A DNA stretch of 64,000 nt from contig NZ_JBEMAR010000011.1 in assembly GCF_040274945.1 (NCBI RefSeq), forward strand, positions 51,300-115,299, given 5' to 3'. Positions 19,122 through 28,156 of the stretch are shown piece after piece. How positions within the stretch are numbered: position 1 is the stretch's first letter; every line of letters begins with the position of its first letter. The position numbers were made by a program, and so were the translations under genes. The notes beneath the pieces are model-generated. The model did no database searches. It was not told the origin of the DNA and saw only the letters and a list, made by a program, of their open reading frames with translations. This stretch comes from Carnobacterium_B sp040274945 (GTDB lineage: Bacteria > Bacillota > Bacilli > Lactobacillales > Carnobacteriaceae).

Positions 19122-20039
19122 TTATAAAGTTAGTTCTGTAATTGTAACGTTAGTTAATAATGCTTCTATCTCCGTTTTAGTTGCTAGGTCATCTGAAAAT
19201 GCTGTGGCACTTCCAGTAGCGACGCTTTTTTGAAAAGCTTTTAACGGATCTTTCGTATCAACTAATGCTCCAACAAAACCGGCAATCATAGAATCTCCAG
19301 CTCCTACAGAATTTTTCACGATTCCTTTAGGAACAGTCGCTTGATAAACACGTTCATTTGTAAAGAATAAAGCTCCATCGCCAGCCATTGAAACTAAAGC
19401 ATATTGAGCACCTAAGTCAATTAGTTTTTTTCCATGCACGATAATATCTTCCAACGAATGGAAAGTAGTATCAAACAATTCGGCTAACTCATGATGGTTT
19501 GGTTTAACTAACAACGGTTTATGCACTAATGCATTTAATAATTCTGAACCAGTTGTATCAATTACAAAATCTACTTGTTTTAAAACAACTTTTGCAATTA
19601 AATTTTGATAAAAATCTTCAGGTAGAGAAGGGGGCTTGTTTCCTGAAAGAATAATAATATCTTTAGCTGTTATCAAATCAATTTGACTGATCAATTGAGC
19701 TGCTTCGGCTTGTGTAATAACCGGACCTTGAGCATTTAACTCTGTCTCAGTATCAGACTTTAATTTAACGTTGATCCGTGTATCGCCTTTAATAGAAACA
19801 AACTGCGTGTTGACACCTTCTTTTTCCAACCAATCAGCAATAAAGTTACCTGTGAAACCTCCTAAAAAGCCTAAAGCCGTTGAGGGTTGATTAATGTGAT
19901 TTAACACACGAGAAACATTGATTCCTTTGCCACCAGGAAGTTTTATATCGTTATCCATACGATTCAATTCACCTAATTGTACGGAAGGGACATGTACAAT
20001 ATAGTCGATTGATGGATTTAGTGTTACTGTATAAATCAT
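19122..20039 (-). CDS. fruK: 1-phosphofructokinase
   Basis: Phosphorylates fructose-1-phosphate, made by the PTS, to fructose-1,6-bisphosphate. The 305-residue PfkB/ribokinase-family protein starts MIYTVTLNPSIDY, has the substrate-binding LPGGKGINVSR segment and the C-terminal VGAGDSMIAGF motif with the catalytic Asp. Its start overlaps the fruR stop by four bases (ATGA). Its position between regulator and transporter supports fructose over tagatose metabolism. Confidence 0.95.
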   Translation of the reverse strand: MIYTVTLNPSIDYIVHVPSVQLGELNRMDNDIKLPGGKGINVSRVLNHINQPSTALGFLGGFTGNFIADWLEKEGVNTQFVSIKGDTRINVKLKSDTETELNAQGPVITQAEAAQLISQIDLITAKDIIILSGNKPPSLPEDFYQNLIAKVVLKQVDFVIDTTGSELLNALVHKPLLVKPNHHELAELFDTTFHSLEDIIVHGKKLIDLGAQYALVSMAGDGALFFTNERVYQATVPKGIVKNSVGAGDSMIAGFVGALVDTKDPLKAFQKSVATGSATAFSDDLATKTEIEALLTNVTITELTL

Positions 20040-20788
20040 GATTTTGCCTCCAATATTGTTGTTGTATTAAAATAACTTTCATAATTCTTAGGAGATAGAT
20101 GATCTGTGATAATCAATGCGTCATCAATAGTACAAACCTTTACAAAAGTAACTTTATTAAATTTTGTTTCATCAGCAAGAATATACGTTTTTGAACTATT
20201 CATAACTGCTTGTTGCTTAACATTAGCTTCTTCCGGATCAGGAGTGGTAAAGCCATAATCTTTATCAATACCATTCATTCCCAAAAAAGACTTATTAAAA
20301 CGATAACGAGACAATTGTTCAACACTAGTAGTTCCAACGATTGCTTGGGTGGTGTTTTTCAGCTTTCCGCCAATAAGCAAAACATCATTATTTTGATTTG
20401 CAAGCAACAGAGCATGTTGAACAGCGTTGGTTACAATACGAATACTTTTTTCCATTAAAAAAGGAACCATAAAAAAAGTAGTTGATCCTGCATCTAGGAA
20501 AATAGTATCACCATCTTCAACAAAAGAAGCGGCTAACTCTGCAATTTTTTCTTTGTTTTGAATGTTTTTGACTGCTTTCTCAGTAAGAGATTGCTCTTGT
20601 TCAATCGTGTAAACTCTTTTTGCGCCACCGTGCACACGTACAAGTTTTCCTTGTTCTTCAAGTGAAGCGAGATCGCGTCGTATAGTGGACTCTGAACAAT
20701 CCATTTCTAACATAAGTTCTTGGGATTTAATAACTCCATATTGGGTTAATTTTTCTAATATGAAGTTGTAACGTTCTTCAGTAAGCAT
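20036..20788 (-). CDS. fruR: DeoR-family transcriptional regulator of the fructose operon
   Basis: A 250-residue DeoR-family repressor: winged helix N-terminus with the CSESTIRRDLASLEEQGK signature (about residues 30-47), then a sugar-phosphate-sensing domain. By analogy the inducer is fructose-1-phosphate or fructose-1,6-bisphosphate. It is the first gene of the operon and likely autoregulated. A tandem TCAAAAG motif lies just upstream. The start follows TTGGAGGGA. Confidence 0.93.
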   Translation of the reverse strand: MLTEERYNFILEKLTQYGVIKSQELMLEMDCSESTIRRDLASLEEQGKLVRVHGGAKRVYTIEQEQSLTEKAVKNIQNKEKIAELAASFVEDGDTIFLDAGSTTFFMVPFLMEKSIRIVTNAVQHALLLANQNNDVLLIGGKLKNTTQAIVGTTSVEQLSRYRFNKSFLGMNGIDKDYGFTTPDPEEANVKQQAVMNSSKTYILADETKFNKVTFVKVCTIDDALIITDHLSPKNYESYFNTTTILEAKS

Positions 20789-20827
20789 TATATCCCTCCA
20801 ATAGCGCTACTTTACCACCAAAAACAG

Positions 20828-20847
20828 TCAAAAGCAATCAAAAGTAA
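20828..20847 (-). promoter_or_regulatory. Candidate FruR operator, tandem 10-mers
   Basis: Two adjacent copies of TCAAAAGCAA / TCAAAAGTAA differing by one base, 40-59 bases before the fruR start. A 10-bp period would put both on the same DNA face, as in DeoR-type operators. A third partial copy (TCAAAA) appears further upstream near 20987. The rest of the 20789-21105 gap holds only AT-rich sequence and the terminator of the next gene. Confidence 0.5.
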
Positions 20848-21025
20848 ACCGATTTCATCATTTTTTAATTGCTTTGCAAGCAGGATAACGCCAAAGAGAG
20901 ATACAAATAATGTATACCAAATAGAGCAATAAAAATAAAAAGTCGGTGTTTTTTTAAATAGTAGCTTGTATACCAGTTCAGATGATCAAAATTAAATGAA
21001 AAAATAAATTTATTACAATCTCAAC

Positions 21026-21059
21026 GCAAAAAAAGAAAGAAATCATTTAGATTCCTTTC
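21026..21059 (-). terminator. Terminator of the cyclophilin gene
   Basis: On the minus strand GAAAGGAATC / GATTTCTTTC stem with a five-base loop, then seven T. Confidence 0.75.
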
Positions 21060-21105
21060 CTAACTTAATGACTGTTGAATTGTGTCAACGATTAATGACA
21101 TTGTT

Positions 21106-21855
21106 TTAGTCTATTACTTCAATAGATTCAATTTTAACTTCTTGCAAAGGTTTATCAAGCGAATCGGTTTCAACTTCACTTATGGCATCAATCACATCCA
21201 TTCCTTCAATTACTTGACCAAAAACGGTGTAGTGCTGATCAAGGGAAGGGTAGCCTCCTGAAGTATAGGCCTCTACTATTTCATCAGGTGTAATAGTAGG
21301 GTCAGCCGAGGCGCTCACATCTACCGGATTTTGAACAATGTAAAATTGACTACCTATTGAAACGGGAGCATTTGTTTTTGCCATTGCTAAAGCCCCACGG
21401 ATATGGAATAACTGAGAGGATATCTCTGTTTCGAACGGTTCGCCCCAGATACTCTCCCCGCCAGTACCGTCTCCTTTAGGGTCACCACCTTGAATCATAA
21501 AGTTGTCTAAGACTCGGTGAAAGGTGGTCTCATCATAATAACCTTCTTTACTATGTGTAATAAAATTTTCTACTGCTTTTGGTGCCAAATCTGGAAAAAC
21601 TTTAACTTTAATCAAACCCACAGAGGTGGTGATATGAACTTCAATCTCATTTTCACTTACTTCATTAGTAAGCTGGGGTAAATTTACCGGCTGTTCATTG
21701 TCAGAAGATACTTGATTAAGAGAGCTTTCAGGATTAAACATGGTCGTGAAACTTGCTCCAGTGCTCTTTGATAAAGTATGGGTTCCGAAAATCATTAAAC
21801 CTATTGCAACTATAAATAAGGTAAATCCAATAATATAACTTTTCTTTCTTTTCAT
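21106..21855 (-). CDS. Membrane-anchored cyclophilin-type peptidyl-prolyl isomerase
   Basis: Peptidyl-prolyl cis-trans isomerase, 249 residues. An N-terminal membrane segment (about residues 8-26) without a lipobox anchors it outside the membrane; a linker follows to about residue 70 and then the cyclophilin domain with FHRVLDNFMIQGGDPKGDG and SQFYIVQNP. It probably helps fold exported proteins. It is monocistronic with its own terminator. The substrate is unknown; Streptococcus SlrA-type proteins are the closest type by architecture, but those are lipoproteins. Confidence 0.88.
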   Translation of the reverse strand: MKRKKSYIIGFTLFIVAIGLMIFGTHTLSKSTGASFTTMFNPESSLNQVSSDNEQPVNLPQLTNEVSENEIEVHITTSVGLIKVKVFPDLAPKAVENFITHSKEGYYDETTFHRVLDNFMIQGGDPKGDGTGGESIWGEPFETEISSQLFHIRGALAMAKTNAPVSIGSQFYIVQNPVDVSASADPTITPDEIVEAYTSGGYPSLDQHYTVFGQVIEGMDVIDAISEVETDSLDKPLQEVKIESIEVID

Positions 21856-21999
21856 GGTGCACGTCCTTTTGGTCTTTAAGCTGTTTCGCTTAATATTAAA
21901 AATTCATCTTTCTATCTAAATGAGTATTCAAATAGAAAATGTCCTAGTAAATCATACTACAAATGAGAAAATAATTAAATAGTTAAAATGAAATGATGG

Positions 22000-22005
22000 T
22001 ATAAT
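22000..22005 (+). promoter_or_regulatory. Extended -10 element upstream of obg
   Basis: TGGTATAAT is a perfect extended -10; no good -35 is seen. It would give an unusually long leader of about 270 bases before obg. A second -35-like TTGACA at 22057-22062 and a TATACT near 22129 offer alternative starts. The 21856-22285 gap shows no gene. Confidence 0.45.
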
Positions 22006-22285
22006 GAGTGAATTAGAAGTGGATAGTTTCAATTTAAGTTATATAGAAGTAAATTTGACAGTATCCTCATTAAAAAATAGACAAATGCATCAAATAGACG
22101 TACAATAGATAATGGACTAAAATTGGGTATACTGAACGTATTTCATTTTTAGAGGATATGTGATAATTGGCTTTCTTGTTTACATCTTGGAACAAATGTA
22201 ATATTAAGATGCAGCGCCAGATCCATTGTGTAACCTAGAAAATAACTAAATCTCATACACTTAAAAATGAGGAGGAAAATAAAAA

Positions 22286-23599
22286 ATGTCAATGTTTTTA
22301 GATCAAGTAACAATTAACGTAAAAGCCGGAGATGGCGGTAATGGAATGGTAGCTTTCCGTCGTGAAAAATTTGTACCCGATGGAGGCCCAGCTGGTGGAG
22401 ATGGTGGTAAAGGTGGGGATGTCGTTTTTATCGTAGACGAAGGTTTACGTACATTAATGGATTTCCGATTTAACCGTCACTTTAAAGCAGAAGATGGCGA
22501 AAATGGTATGAGTAAAAACATGCATGGCCGTGGAGCAGGAGACAATGTCATTAAAGTCCCACCTGGAACAACAGTTAAAGAAGCAGAAACGGGCAAGGTT
22601 TTAGGCGATCTAGTTCATCATGGACACAAACTTGTTGTAGCTAAAGGCGGACGTGGCGGACGCGGAAACAGCCGTTTTGCTACTCCTAGAAACCCAGCTC
22701 CTGAAATTGCTGAAAACGGTGAACCAGGAGAAGATTATAAAATTGAAATGGAATTAAAGGTTTTAGCTGATGTAGGATTAGTTGGTTTCCCTTCTGTTGG
22801 AAAATCGACACTGTTATCAGTTGTTTCCGCTGCTCGTCCTAAGATTGGTGCTTACCATTTCACAACTTTAGTGCCAAATTTAGGAATGGTTCAAACACCA
22901 GACGGACGTAGTTTTGTTATGGCTGATTTACCAGGATTAATTGAAGGAGCTTCTCAAGGAATTGGTTTAGGAACACAATTCTTGCGTCATATAGAGCGTA
23001 CACGCGTTATTTTGCATGTTATCGATATGAGTGGAAGTGAAGGCCGTGATCCATATGACGATTACGTTGCTATCAATAAAGAATTAGAAACGCATAATCT
23101 ACGTTTAATGGAACGTCCACAAATTATTGTTGCTAATAAAATGGATATGCCTGGAGCAGAAGAACATTTAGTTGAATTTAAAGAGAAAATAAACGCTCTT
23201 AAAAAAGATGAGTATGAAGAAGACCTTCAAATATTTGCTATTTCAGCTATTACACATAAAGGAACACAAAATTTATTAAATGCAACAGCTGATGTATTAG
23301 ATGTAACACCAGAATTTCCTTTATATGAGTTGGATCAAGAAGAAGATACCGTTATGTATAAACATACTCCTGAAGAAAAAGGCTATGCTATTACAAGAGA
23401 CCCTGATGCTACATGGGTATTGAGCGGCGATAAACTTGAAAAACTATTCAAGATGACCAATTTTGATCACGATGCTTCTGTTTTACGTTTTGCCCGTCAG
23501 TTAAGAACGATGGGAATTGATGAAGAGATGCGTGAACGTGGAGCAAAAGATGGAGACTTAGTCCGTATCTTGAAATATGAATTCGAATTTGTTGAATAA
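22286..23599 (+). CDS. obg: GTPase Obg (CgtA)
   Basis: Essential GTPase linked to 50S assembly and stress responses. The 437-residue protein has the glycine-rich Obg domain (1-158), a GTPase domain with G1 GFPSVGKST, G3 DLPG and G4 NKMD, and the C-terminal OCT domain (about 350-437) found in Firmicutes. The start has GAGGAGGAAAATAAAAA upstream. rplU and rpmA, which often precede obg, are not present here. Confidence 0.97.
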   Translation: MSMFLDQVTINVKAGDGGNGMVAFRREKFVPDGGPAGGDGGKGGDVVFIVDEGLRTLMDFRFNRHFKAEDGENGMSKNMHGRGAGDNVIKVPPGTTVKEAETGKVLGDLVHHGHKLVVAKGGRGGRGNSRFATPRNPAPEIAENGEPGEDYKIEMELKVLADVGLVGFPSVGKSTLLSVVSAARPKIGAYHFTTLVPNLGMVQTPDGRSFVMADLPGLIEGASQGIGLGTQFLRHIERTRVILHVIDMSGSEGRDPYDDYVAINKELETHNLRLMERPQIIVANKMDMPGAEEHLVEFKEKINALKKDEYEEDLQIFAISAITHKGTQNLLNATADVLDVTPEFPLYELDQEEDTVMYKHTPEEKGYAITRDPDATWVLSGDKLEKLFKMTNFDHDASVLRFARQLRTMGIDEEMRERGAKDGDLVRILKYEFEFVE

Positions 23600-23608
23600 A
23601 ATCAAACT

Positions 23609-23656
23609 AAAACGACCAAGCAATCAAAAAGTTGATTGCTTGGTCGTTTATTTTTC
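23609..23656 (+). terminator. Terminator of obg
   Basis: Perfect 18-pair stem from AAACGACCAAGCAATCAA with a four-base loop, then a T-rich tract. Confidence 0.9.
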
Positions 23657-23761
23657 ACCTCATTATCGCTTATTTAAGAAAAGTTTGGTAAAATATGTCG
23701 AACGGTCAAGTACGATTTTGGAGTTAAACGAATGATACTTTAATGGTTAGGACAGGATGAA

Positions 23762-24700
23762 ATGGAATTATTATTTTTAGGTACAGGTGCAGGAGTACCC
23801 GCAAAGCAACGAAATGTTACTAGCATTGCACTAAAATTATTAGAAGAACGAAACACAATTTGGCTTTTTGATTGTGGAGAAGCAACTCAGCAACAAATTT
23901 TACACACGACTTTAAAACCGCGGAAGGTCGATAAAATTTTTATTACACATTTACACGGAGATCATATTTTTGGACTTCCTGGTTTCTTAAGCAGTCGTTC
24001 TTTTCAAGGAGGAGATGGTCCATTAACCATTTATGGTCCTGTAGGAATTAAAAATTATGTTCAAGTGTGCTTAAAAACTTCAGGAACTATTTTGAAGTAT
24101 CCGTTACATTTTCATGAAATTACCGCAGAAGGAATAATTTTTGAAGATCAGCAATTTAAAGTCATTTGCCGTAAATTAAAACATGGCATTCAGTCTTTTG
24201 GCTATCGTATTGAAGAAGCTGATCACCAGGGAATGTTACAAGCCGATAAAGTGAAAGAAGCCGGTATTCCTTTTGGTCCGATGTATGGAAAGTTAAAAAA
24301 AGGTGAAACGATTACCTTAGAAGATGGTCGCACATTTAATGGGAAAGAGTTCATCGGTGAAACTCAAAAAGGCCGTATTGTAACCATTTTAGGCGACACT
24401 AAGAAAACAAAAAATAATGTATTGCTTGCTGAAAATGCCTCTATTTTGGTTCATGAAAGTACATTTGACGGAGCGAATCGTAAAATGGCAAGAGATTATA
24501 ACCATTCTACAAATTTAGACGCTGCAGAAGTTGCTAAAGAAGCACTTGTTGCTAAATTAGTGTTGACTCATATTAGCGCTCGCTATTTAGGTAGAGACAT
24601 ATATTTATTAGAAAAGGAAGCACGAAAAGTATTCCCTAATACTCAAATTGCGAATGATTTTGATGAAATTGATATTCCGCTTATTAGAACAGATAAATAA
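23762..24700 (+). CDS. rnz: Ribonuclease Z (tRNA 3' endonuclease)
   Basis: Zinc metallo-beta-lactamase-fold endonuclease that removes 3' trailers from CCA-less tRNA precursors. The 312-residue protein shows the metal motif HLHGDH at residues 63-68 and the long flexible arm region typical of RNase Z (around residues 150-200). It is followed after about 20 bases by an SDR gene, the same pair as rnz-yqjQ in Bacillus subtilis, supporting an operon. Confidence 0.96.
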   Translation: MELLFLGTGAGVPAKQRNVTSIALKLLEERNTIWLFDCGEATQQQILHTTLKPRKVDKIFITHLHGDHIFGLPGFLSSRSFQGGDGPLTIYGPVGIKNYVQVCLKTSGTILKYPLHFHEITAEGIIFEDQQFKVICRKLKHGIQSFGYRIEEADHQGMLQADKVKEAGIPFGPMYGKLKKGETITLEDGRTFNGKEFIGETQKGRIVTILGDTKKTKNNVLLAENASILVHESTFDGANRKMARDYNHSTNLDAAEVAKEALVAKLVLTHISARYLGRDIYLLEKEARKVFPNTQIANDFDEIDIPLIRTDK

Positions 24701-24721
24701 AACATAAAAAAGGAGCTTATG

Positions 24722-25525
24722 ATGAAAAAAAATATGGATACACTTAGAGATAAAGTTGTTTTTATTACTGGCGCTTCAACTGGATTAGGTGAAAAAATCG
24801 CTTATGAAGCTGCAAAAAAAGGGGCTATTGTGGTCGTTAGTGCTAGAAGAGAAGATTTGCTTTTACAAGTTAAGGAAAAATGTGAACAATTATCAAATAA
24901 ACCAGCTTATGCTTTTGGGTTAGATGTTTCAGATCCTGAACAAGTAAAAAAAGTGATCAATGAAATTTATCAGACTGTAGGAACAGTTGATGTTCTTGTC
25001 AATAACGCAGGATTTGGACATTTTGAAGAAGCATTAACCTTTGATATGGATATAGCAGAAAGAATGTTTCGTGTAAATGTTTTAGGTCTAATGTATGTAA
25101 CTCAATTAGTTGCAATTGAAATGGCTGAAAGAAAACAAGGTCACATTATCAATATTGCTTCTCAAGCTGGGAAGATGGCTACACCTAAATCAACTATTTA
25201 TTCTGCAAGTAAATTTGCTGTTATCGGTTATTCAAATGCATTACGTTTAGAATTAAAACCGTTAAATATTTATGTAACAACAGTTAACCCTGGTCCTATT
25301 GAAACAAACTTTTTTGATATTGCAGATGAAAGTGGAACCTATTTAGAAAAAGTAGGGAATCTAGTATTGAATGCTGAAGTTGTTGCTGGTCGTATTGTTT
25401 CTTTAATGGGAACACCTAGAAGAGAATTGAACATGCCTGCATTATTAGAAATTGCAGGGAAATTTTATACACTTTTCCCTCGTATAGGAGATTATTTAGC
25501 TGGAGATTTATTTAACAATAAATAA
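24722..25525 (+). CDS. Short-chain dehydrogenase/reductase
   Basis: NAD(P)-dependent oxidoreductase of the classical SDR family, 267 residues. It shows the cofactor motif TGASTGLGEKIA, the NNAGFGHF structural motif and the catalytic YSASK (Tyr and Lys) preceded by the Ser of INIASQ. The substrate is unknown. AAAGGAG lies six bases before this ATG; the ATG one codon earlier is also possible. It is probably co-transcribed with rnz, as in B. subtilis yqjQ. Confidence 0.9.
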   Translation: MKKNMDTLRDKVVFITGASTGLGEKIAYEAAKKGAIVVVSARREDLLLQVKEKCEQLSNKPAYAFGLDVSDPEQVKKVINEIYQTVGTVDVLVNNAGFGHFEEALTFDMDIAERMFRVNVLGLMYVTQLVAIEMAERKQGHIINIASQAGKMATPKSTIYSASKFAVIGYSNALRLELKPLNIYVTTVNPGPIETNFFDIADESGTYLEKVGNLVLNAEVVAGRIVSLMGTPRRELNMPALLEIAGKFYTLFPRIGDYLAGDLFNNK

Positions 25526-25624
25526 AGTACGCAAGCATTTTCATAGTGTCCGTACGGGCTATTGTGTTAAAATAACACTATAAAATAGAACGAATGAGTC
25601 TATTTGAAAGGAGACCTACACTTT

Positions 25625-26056
25625 ATGAAAAAACAATGGGGGACAATTGTAGCACTTATACTTATTGTAATTGTAGCATTTTTTGCTGTTTTAAATGTTG
25701 AGTCAGTTCCAGTTAGTTTTGGTTTTACAGAAGTAACTTGGCCTTTAATTATGATTATTTTAGGATCATTATTTATTGGAGCTTTAACGACAGTTCTAAT
25801 TTCTACAAGTACGACTTATAGAAACAAAAAAGAGTTAAAGAATGGCAAAAAAGAATTAGAAAATGCAGAAAATAGAAAAGAAGAAGCTATTGCTCGAATC
25901 AGAGCAGAATATGAGGATAAATTAACTCAAAAAGATTTTATTATTAATGAGAAAACAGATAAAATCAGCAGTCTAGAAAGAGAATTGGTTAATCGAATGA
26001 CCCAATCAACGGGTACTTCTTCAAACGGACCAACTGATTCAGTACCAAAACAATAA
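25625..26056 (+). CDS. LapA-domain (DUF1049) membrane protein
   Basis: A 143-residue protein with two N-terminal membrane segments (about residues 6-26 and 42-64) separated by the short VPVSFGFTEVTWP loop characteristic of LapA/YrvD proteins, then a charged, Lys/Glu-rich cytoplasmic coiled coil and a Ser/Thr-rich tail. The role is poorly defined; in Gram-negatives the family helps lipopolysaccharide assembly, which does not apply here. The start follows AAAGGAGA. B. subtilis yrvD lies next to recJ, and recJ is also nearby here. Confidence 0.8.
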   Translation: MKKQWGTIVALILIVIVAFFAVLNVESVPVSFGFTEVTWPLIMIILGSLFIGALTTVLISTSTTYRNKKELKNGKKELENAENRKEEAIARIRAEYEDKLTQKDFIINEKTDKISSLERELVNRMTQSTGTSSNGPTDSVPKQ

Positions 26057-26073
26057 AATTGAGTTCATTTTGA

Positions 26074-26111
26074 TAAAAAAAGAACAAACTTTAGGGTTTA
26101 TTCTTTTTTTA
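26074..26111 (+). terminator. Terminator of the LapA-like gene
   Basis: A-rich to T-rich stem AAAAAGAACAAAC / GTTTATTCTTTTT with a short loop, ending in seven T. Confidence 0.65.
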
Positions 26112-26224
26112 TTTGTACTAAAATTCATTTTTATTTTAACAATCTAGTATGTAAAACTAGTTTGTCTAGTGAAAGCAATTGTGTTAAACTATTATTAATA
26201 GAAATGAGATAAAAAGGTGATTAT

Positions 26225-26812
26225 ATGCATAAAATTGAGGAAGATTTATTAGAATGGTCAAATGAAATAAGCCAATATACTTTTCCGAGATGGGAAGAAT
26301 TACCTGATTTTGATCTTTATATGGATCAAGTTTTAAATCTGATTGAACGCTATCTAGCTATTTTTAAAGTGAGTGATCAAAAACAAATTATTACTTCGTC
26401 GATGATCAATAACTATGTTAAATTAGGATTGATTCCTCCTCCAGTAAAGAAACGATACACAAAAAAACATTTAGCGTATTTAATTGCTATTTCAATTTTA
26501 AAACAAGTGGTCACGATTCCTGAAGTAAAAGAAGGTATTCTTTATCAAGCGTCCATAAGTGGGATTAGAGAAGCGTATGATTTGTTTTGTACTGAACAAG
26601 AGTATGCTCTAAGAGCTGTTGCTTCTCATGTGAGGCAAGCTGATAAAAAACCGTTATTGCCGGATAGTACAGATAATACAACTTTGATTGTTCGAACAGC
26701 CACAATAGCTGTTGCTACAAAAATTGTTACTGAAAAAGTTCTCTATTTGGCCCATGTACAGCAAGAAGAGAACGAAAAGAAAAAAAATAAAACCAAAAAG
26801 TTGGAGGAGTAA
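26225..26812 (+). CDS. DUF1836 domain protein
   Basis: A 195-residue protein of the DUF1836 family. The middle contains a MerR-like helix-turn-helix pattern (ITSSMINNYVKLGLIPPP, about residues 59-76), which suggests DNA binding. No signal or membrane segment is evident; the C-terminus is Lys/Glu-rich. It ends two bases before degV, a common pairing in Firmicutes. The function is not established. Confidence 0.8.
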   Translation: MHKIEEDLLEWSNEISQYTFPRWEELPDFDLYMDQVLNLIERYLAIFKVSDQKQIITSSMINNYVKLGLIPPPVKKRYTKKHLAYLIAISILKQVVTIPEVKEGILYQASISGIREAYDLFCTEQEYALRAVASHVRQADKKPLLPDSTDNTTLIVRTATIAVATKIVTEKVLYLAHVQQEENEKKKNKTKKLEE

Positions 26813-26814
26813 GC

Positions 26815-27681
26815 ATGAATAAACAAAAAATAGGTTTCTTAGTTGATTCAGGTTCGGATGTGCCTATAGAGGTCGTCAATAAAGCCAATATGAAAGTCAT
26901 TCCTTTAAAAATTATCTATAAAGATAAAGAATACACCGATAAGGTAGATATTCATGCGCAAGATGTATACGATCGTTTAGAACAAGAGATACCAAAAACT
27001 TCTTTACCAAGTGGTGAAGTGATTAGTGAAATGTTACAAGAATTCAAAAATGAAGGTTATGAAAAGGTTATTGCTGTTACCATTTCAAGCGGGCTAAGCG
27101 GGACAAACAATATGGTTCGTTTAATGGCTGAAAATATTGAAGGACTAGACGTCTTTACTTTAGATACTAAAAACATTGGAATTGGTAGTGGGTTTTTAGC
27201 TATTCAGGCTGCAGAGTATGTTGAAAAAGAACTGGAATGGGAAGTTATTAAAGAAAAATTAAAGCAAGACGTCAAAAAATCTAAAATATTTTTCCATGTA
27301 CCAACTCTAGAATATTTGCAAAAAGGTGGACGTATCGGATTAGTATCTTCTATTTTAGGAAATGTTTTAAATTTGAAACCCGTTATTTCTTGTAACGACA
27401 ATGGAATTTATCATACAGTTGCAAAAGTGCGCGGAAATAAAAAGAGTATTCAACGAGCTATTGATTTAGCAACTGAATTTGCAGGGGATGCAAAAAAATA
27501 CCATTTAGCAATTGCTTATGGTGGTAAGACAGCCGAGGTCCAAGTTGACGATATTCGACTAGAACTTAAAAAGAAATTGCCAAATTTTGTTACACTATTT
27601 GAAGATCAAATCAGTCCAGCTTTAGGAGTGCATACGGGTCCTGGATTAATTGGGATCGGTGTTCATATTATAGAAGATTAA
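26815..27681 (+). CDS. DegV family fatty-acid-binding protein
   Basis: A 288-residue DegV-fold protein. Members bind a fatty acid in the cleft between two domains, and FakB paralogues present exogenous fatty acids to the kinase FakA. Family features seen: IGFLVDSGSDVP at the N-terminus, the TSLPSGEV segment and SSGLSGTNN. Whether this one is a FakB is not decidable here. GGAGGAG precedes the start and a terminator follows. Confidence 0.9.
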   Translation: MNKQKIGFLVDSGSDVPIEVVNKANMKVIPLKIIYKDKEYTDKVDIHAQDVYDRLEQEIPKTSLPSGEVISEMLQEFKNEGYEKVIAVTISSGLSGTNNMVRLMAENIEGLDVFTLDTKNIGIGSGFLAIQAAEYVEKELEWEVIKEKLKQDVKKSKIFFHVPTLEYLQKGGRIGLVSSILGNVLNLKPVISCNDNGIYHTVAKVRGNKKSIQRAIDLATEFAGDAKKYHLAIAYGGKTAEVQVDDIRLELKKKLPNFVTLFEDQISPALGVHTGPGLIGIGVHIIED

Positions 27682-27702
27682 GACTGAGTTAAATCAGTCA
27701 AT

Positions 27703-27736
27703 TAAAAGATCGGACAACCTGTCCGATCTTTTTTTG
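27703..27736 (+). terminator. Terminator of degV
   Basis: AAAAGATCGGACA / TGTCCGATCTTTTTTT, perfect stem with a short loop. Confidence 0.9.
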
Positions 27737-27876
27737 TTGTCCCAGTGATGATTCATTAGGTAGTTGGGTTAAGCTGAGTTTTTTCAATGACCATTCATGT
27801 TCTGTTTTAAAAGGAAGAAATACTATATCTATACCTATTATTTTTGATATAATGGTGCAGTTAGGAGTGAGATAAT

Positions 27877-28156
27877 TTGTTGAAATCACGTACAAAATGG
27901 AAATTAAAAGAACAAAACACTAATACTGAAATAGTAACAGATTTAAGTAAAGCATTAAACTTGTCTCCTTTGTTTATTGAATTGTGTTTACAAAGAGGCT
28001 TAGATTCTAGAGAAAAAATAGAACGATTCCTTAAGCCTGATGAATCCTGGATCTATGACCCTTATTTGATGCATGACATGGAAAATGCGGTTTCTCGGAT
28101 CACAGATGCAGTTGAACAAGGAGAACAAATAACGATTTATGGCGACTATGATGCAG
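27877..28156 (+). CDS. recJ: RecJ single-strand DNA exonuclease, exon 1 (interrupted by a group II intron)
   Basis: First 93 codons plus one base of recJ, a DHH-family 5'-3' single-strand exonuclease used in recombination and mismatch/base-excision repair. The frame starts at TTG 27877 (AGGAG nine bases upstream, TATAAT-type promoter before it) and reads through to GDYDA, the start of catalytic motif I. The next codon is split: its first base is 28156 and its other two are at 29045-29046. Joined to 29045-31098 it gives 2334 bases, exactly 778 codons including the stop. Unspliced, the frame runs 14 codons into the intron and stops at 28198-28200, leaving a useless 107-residue peptide. Confidence 0.9.
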
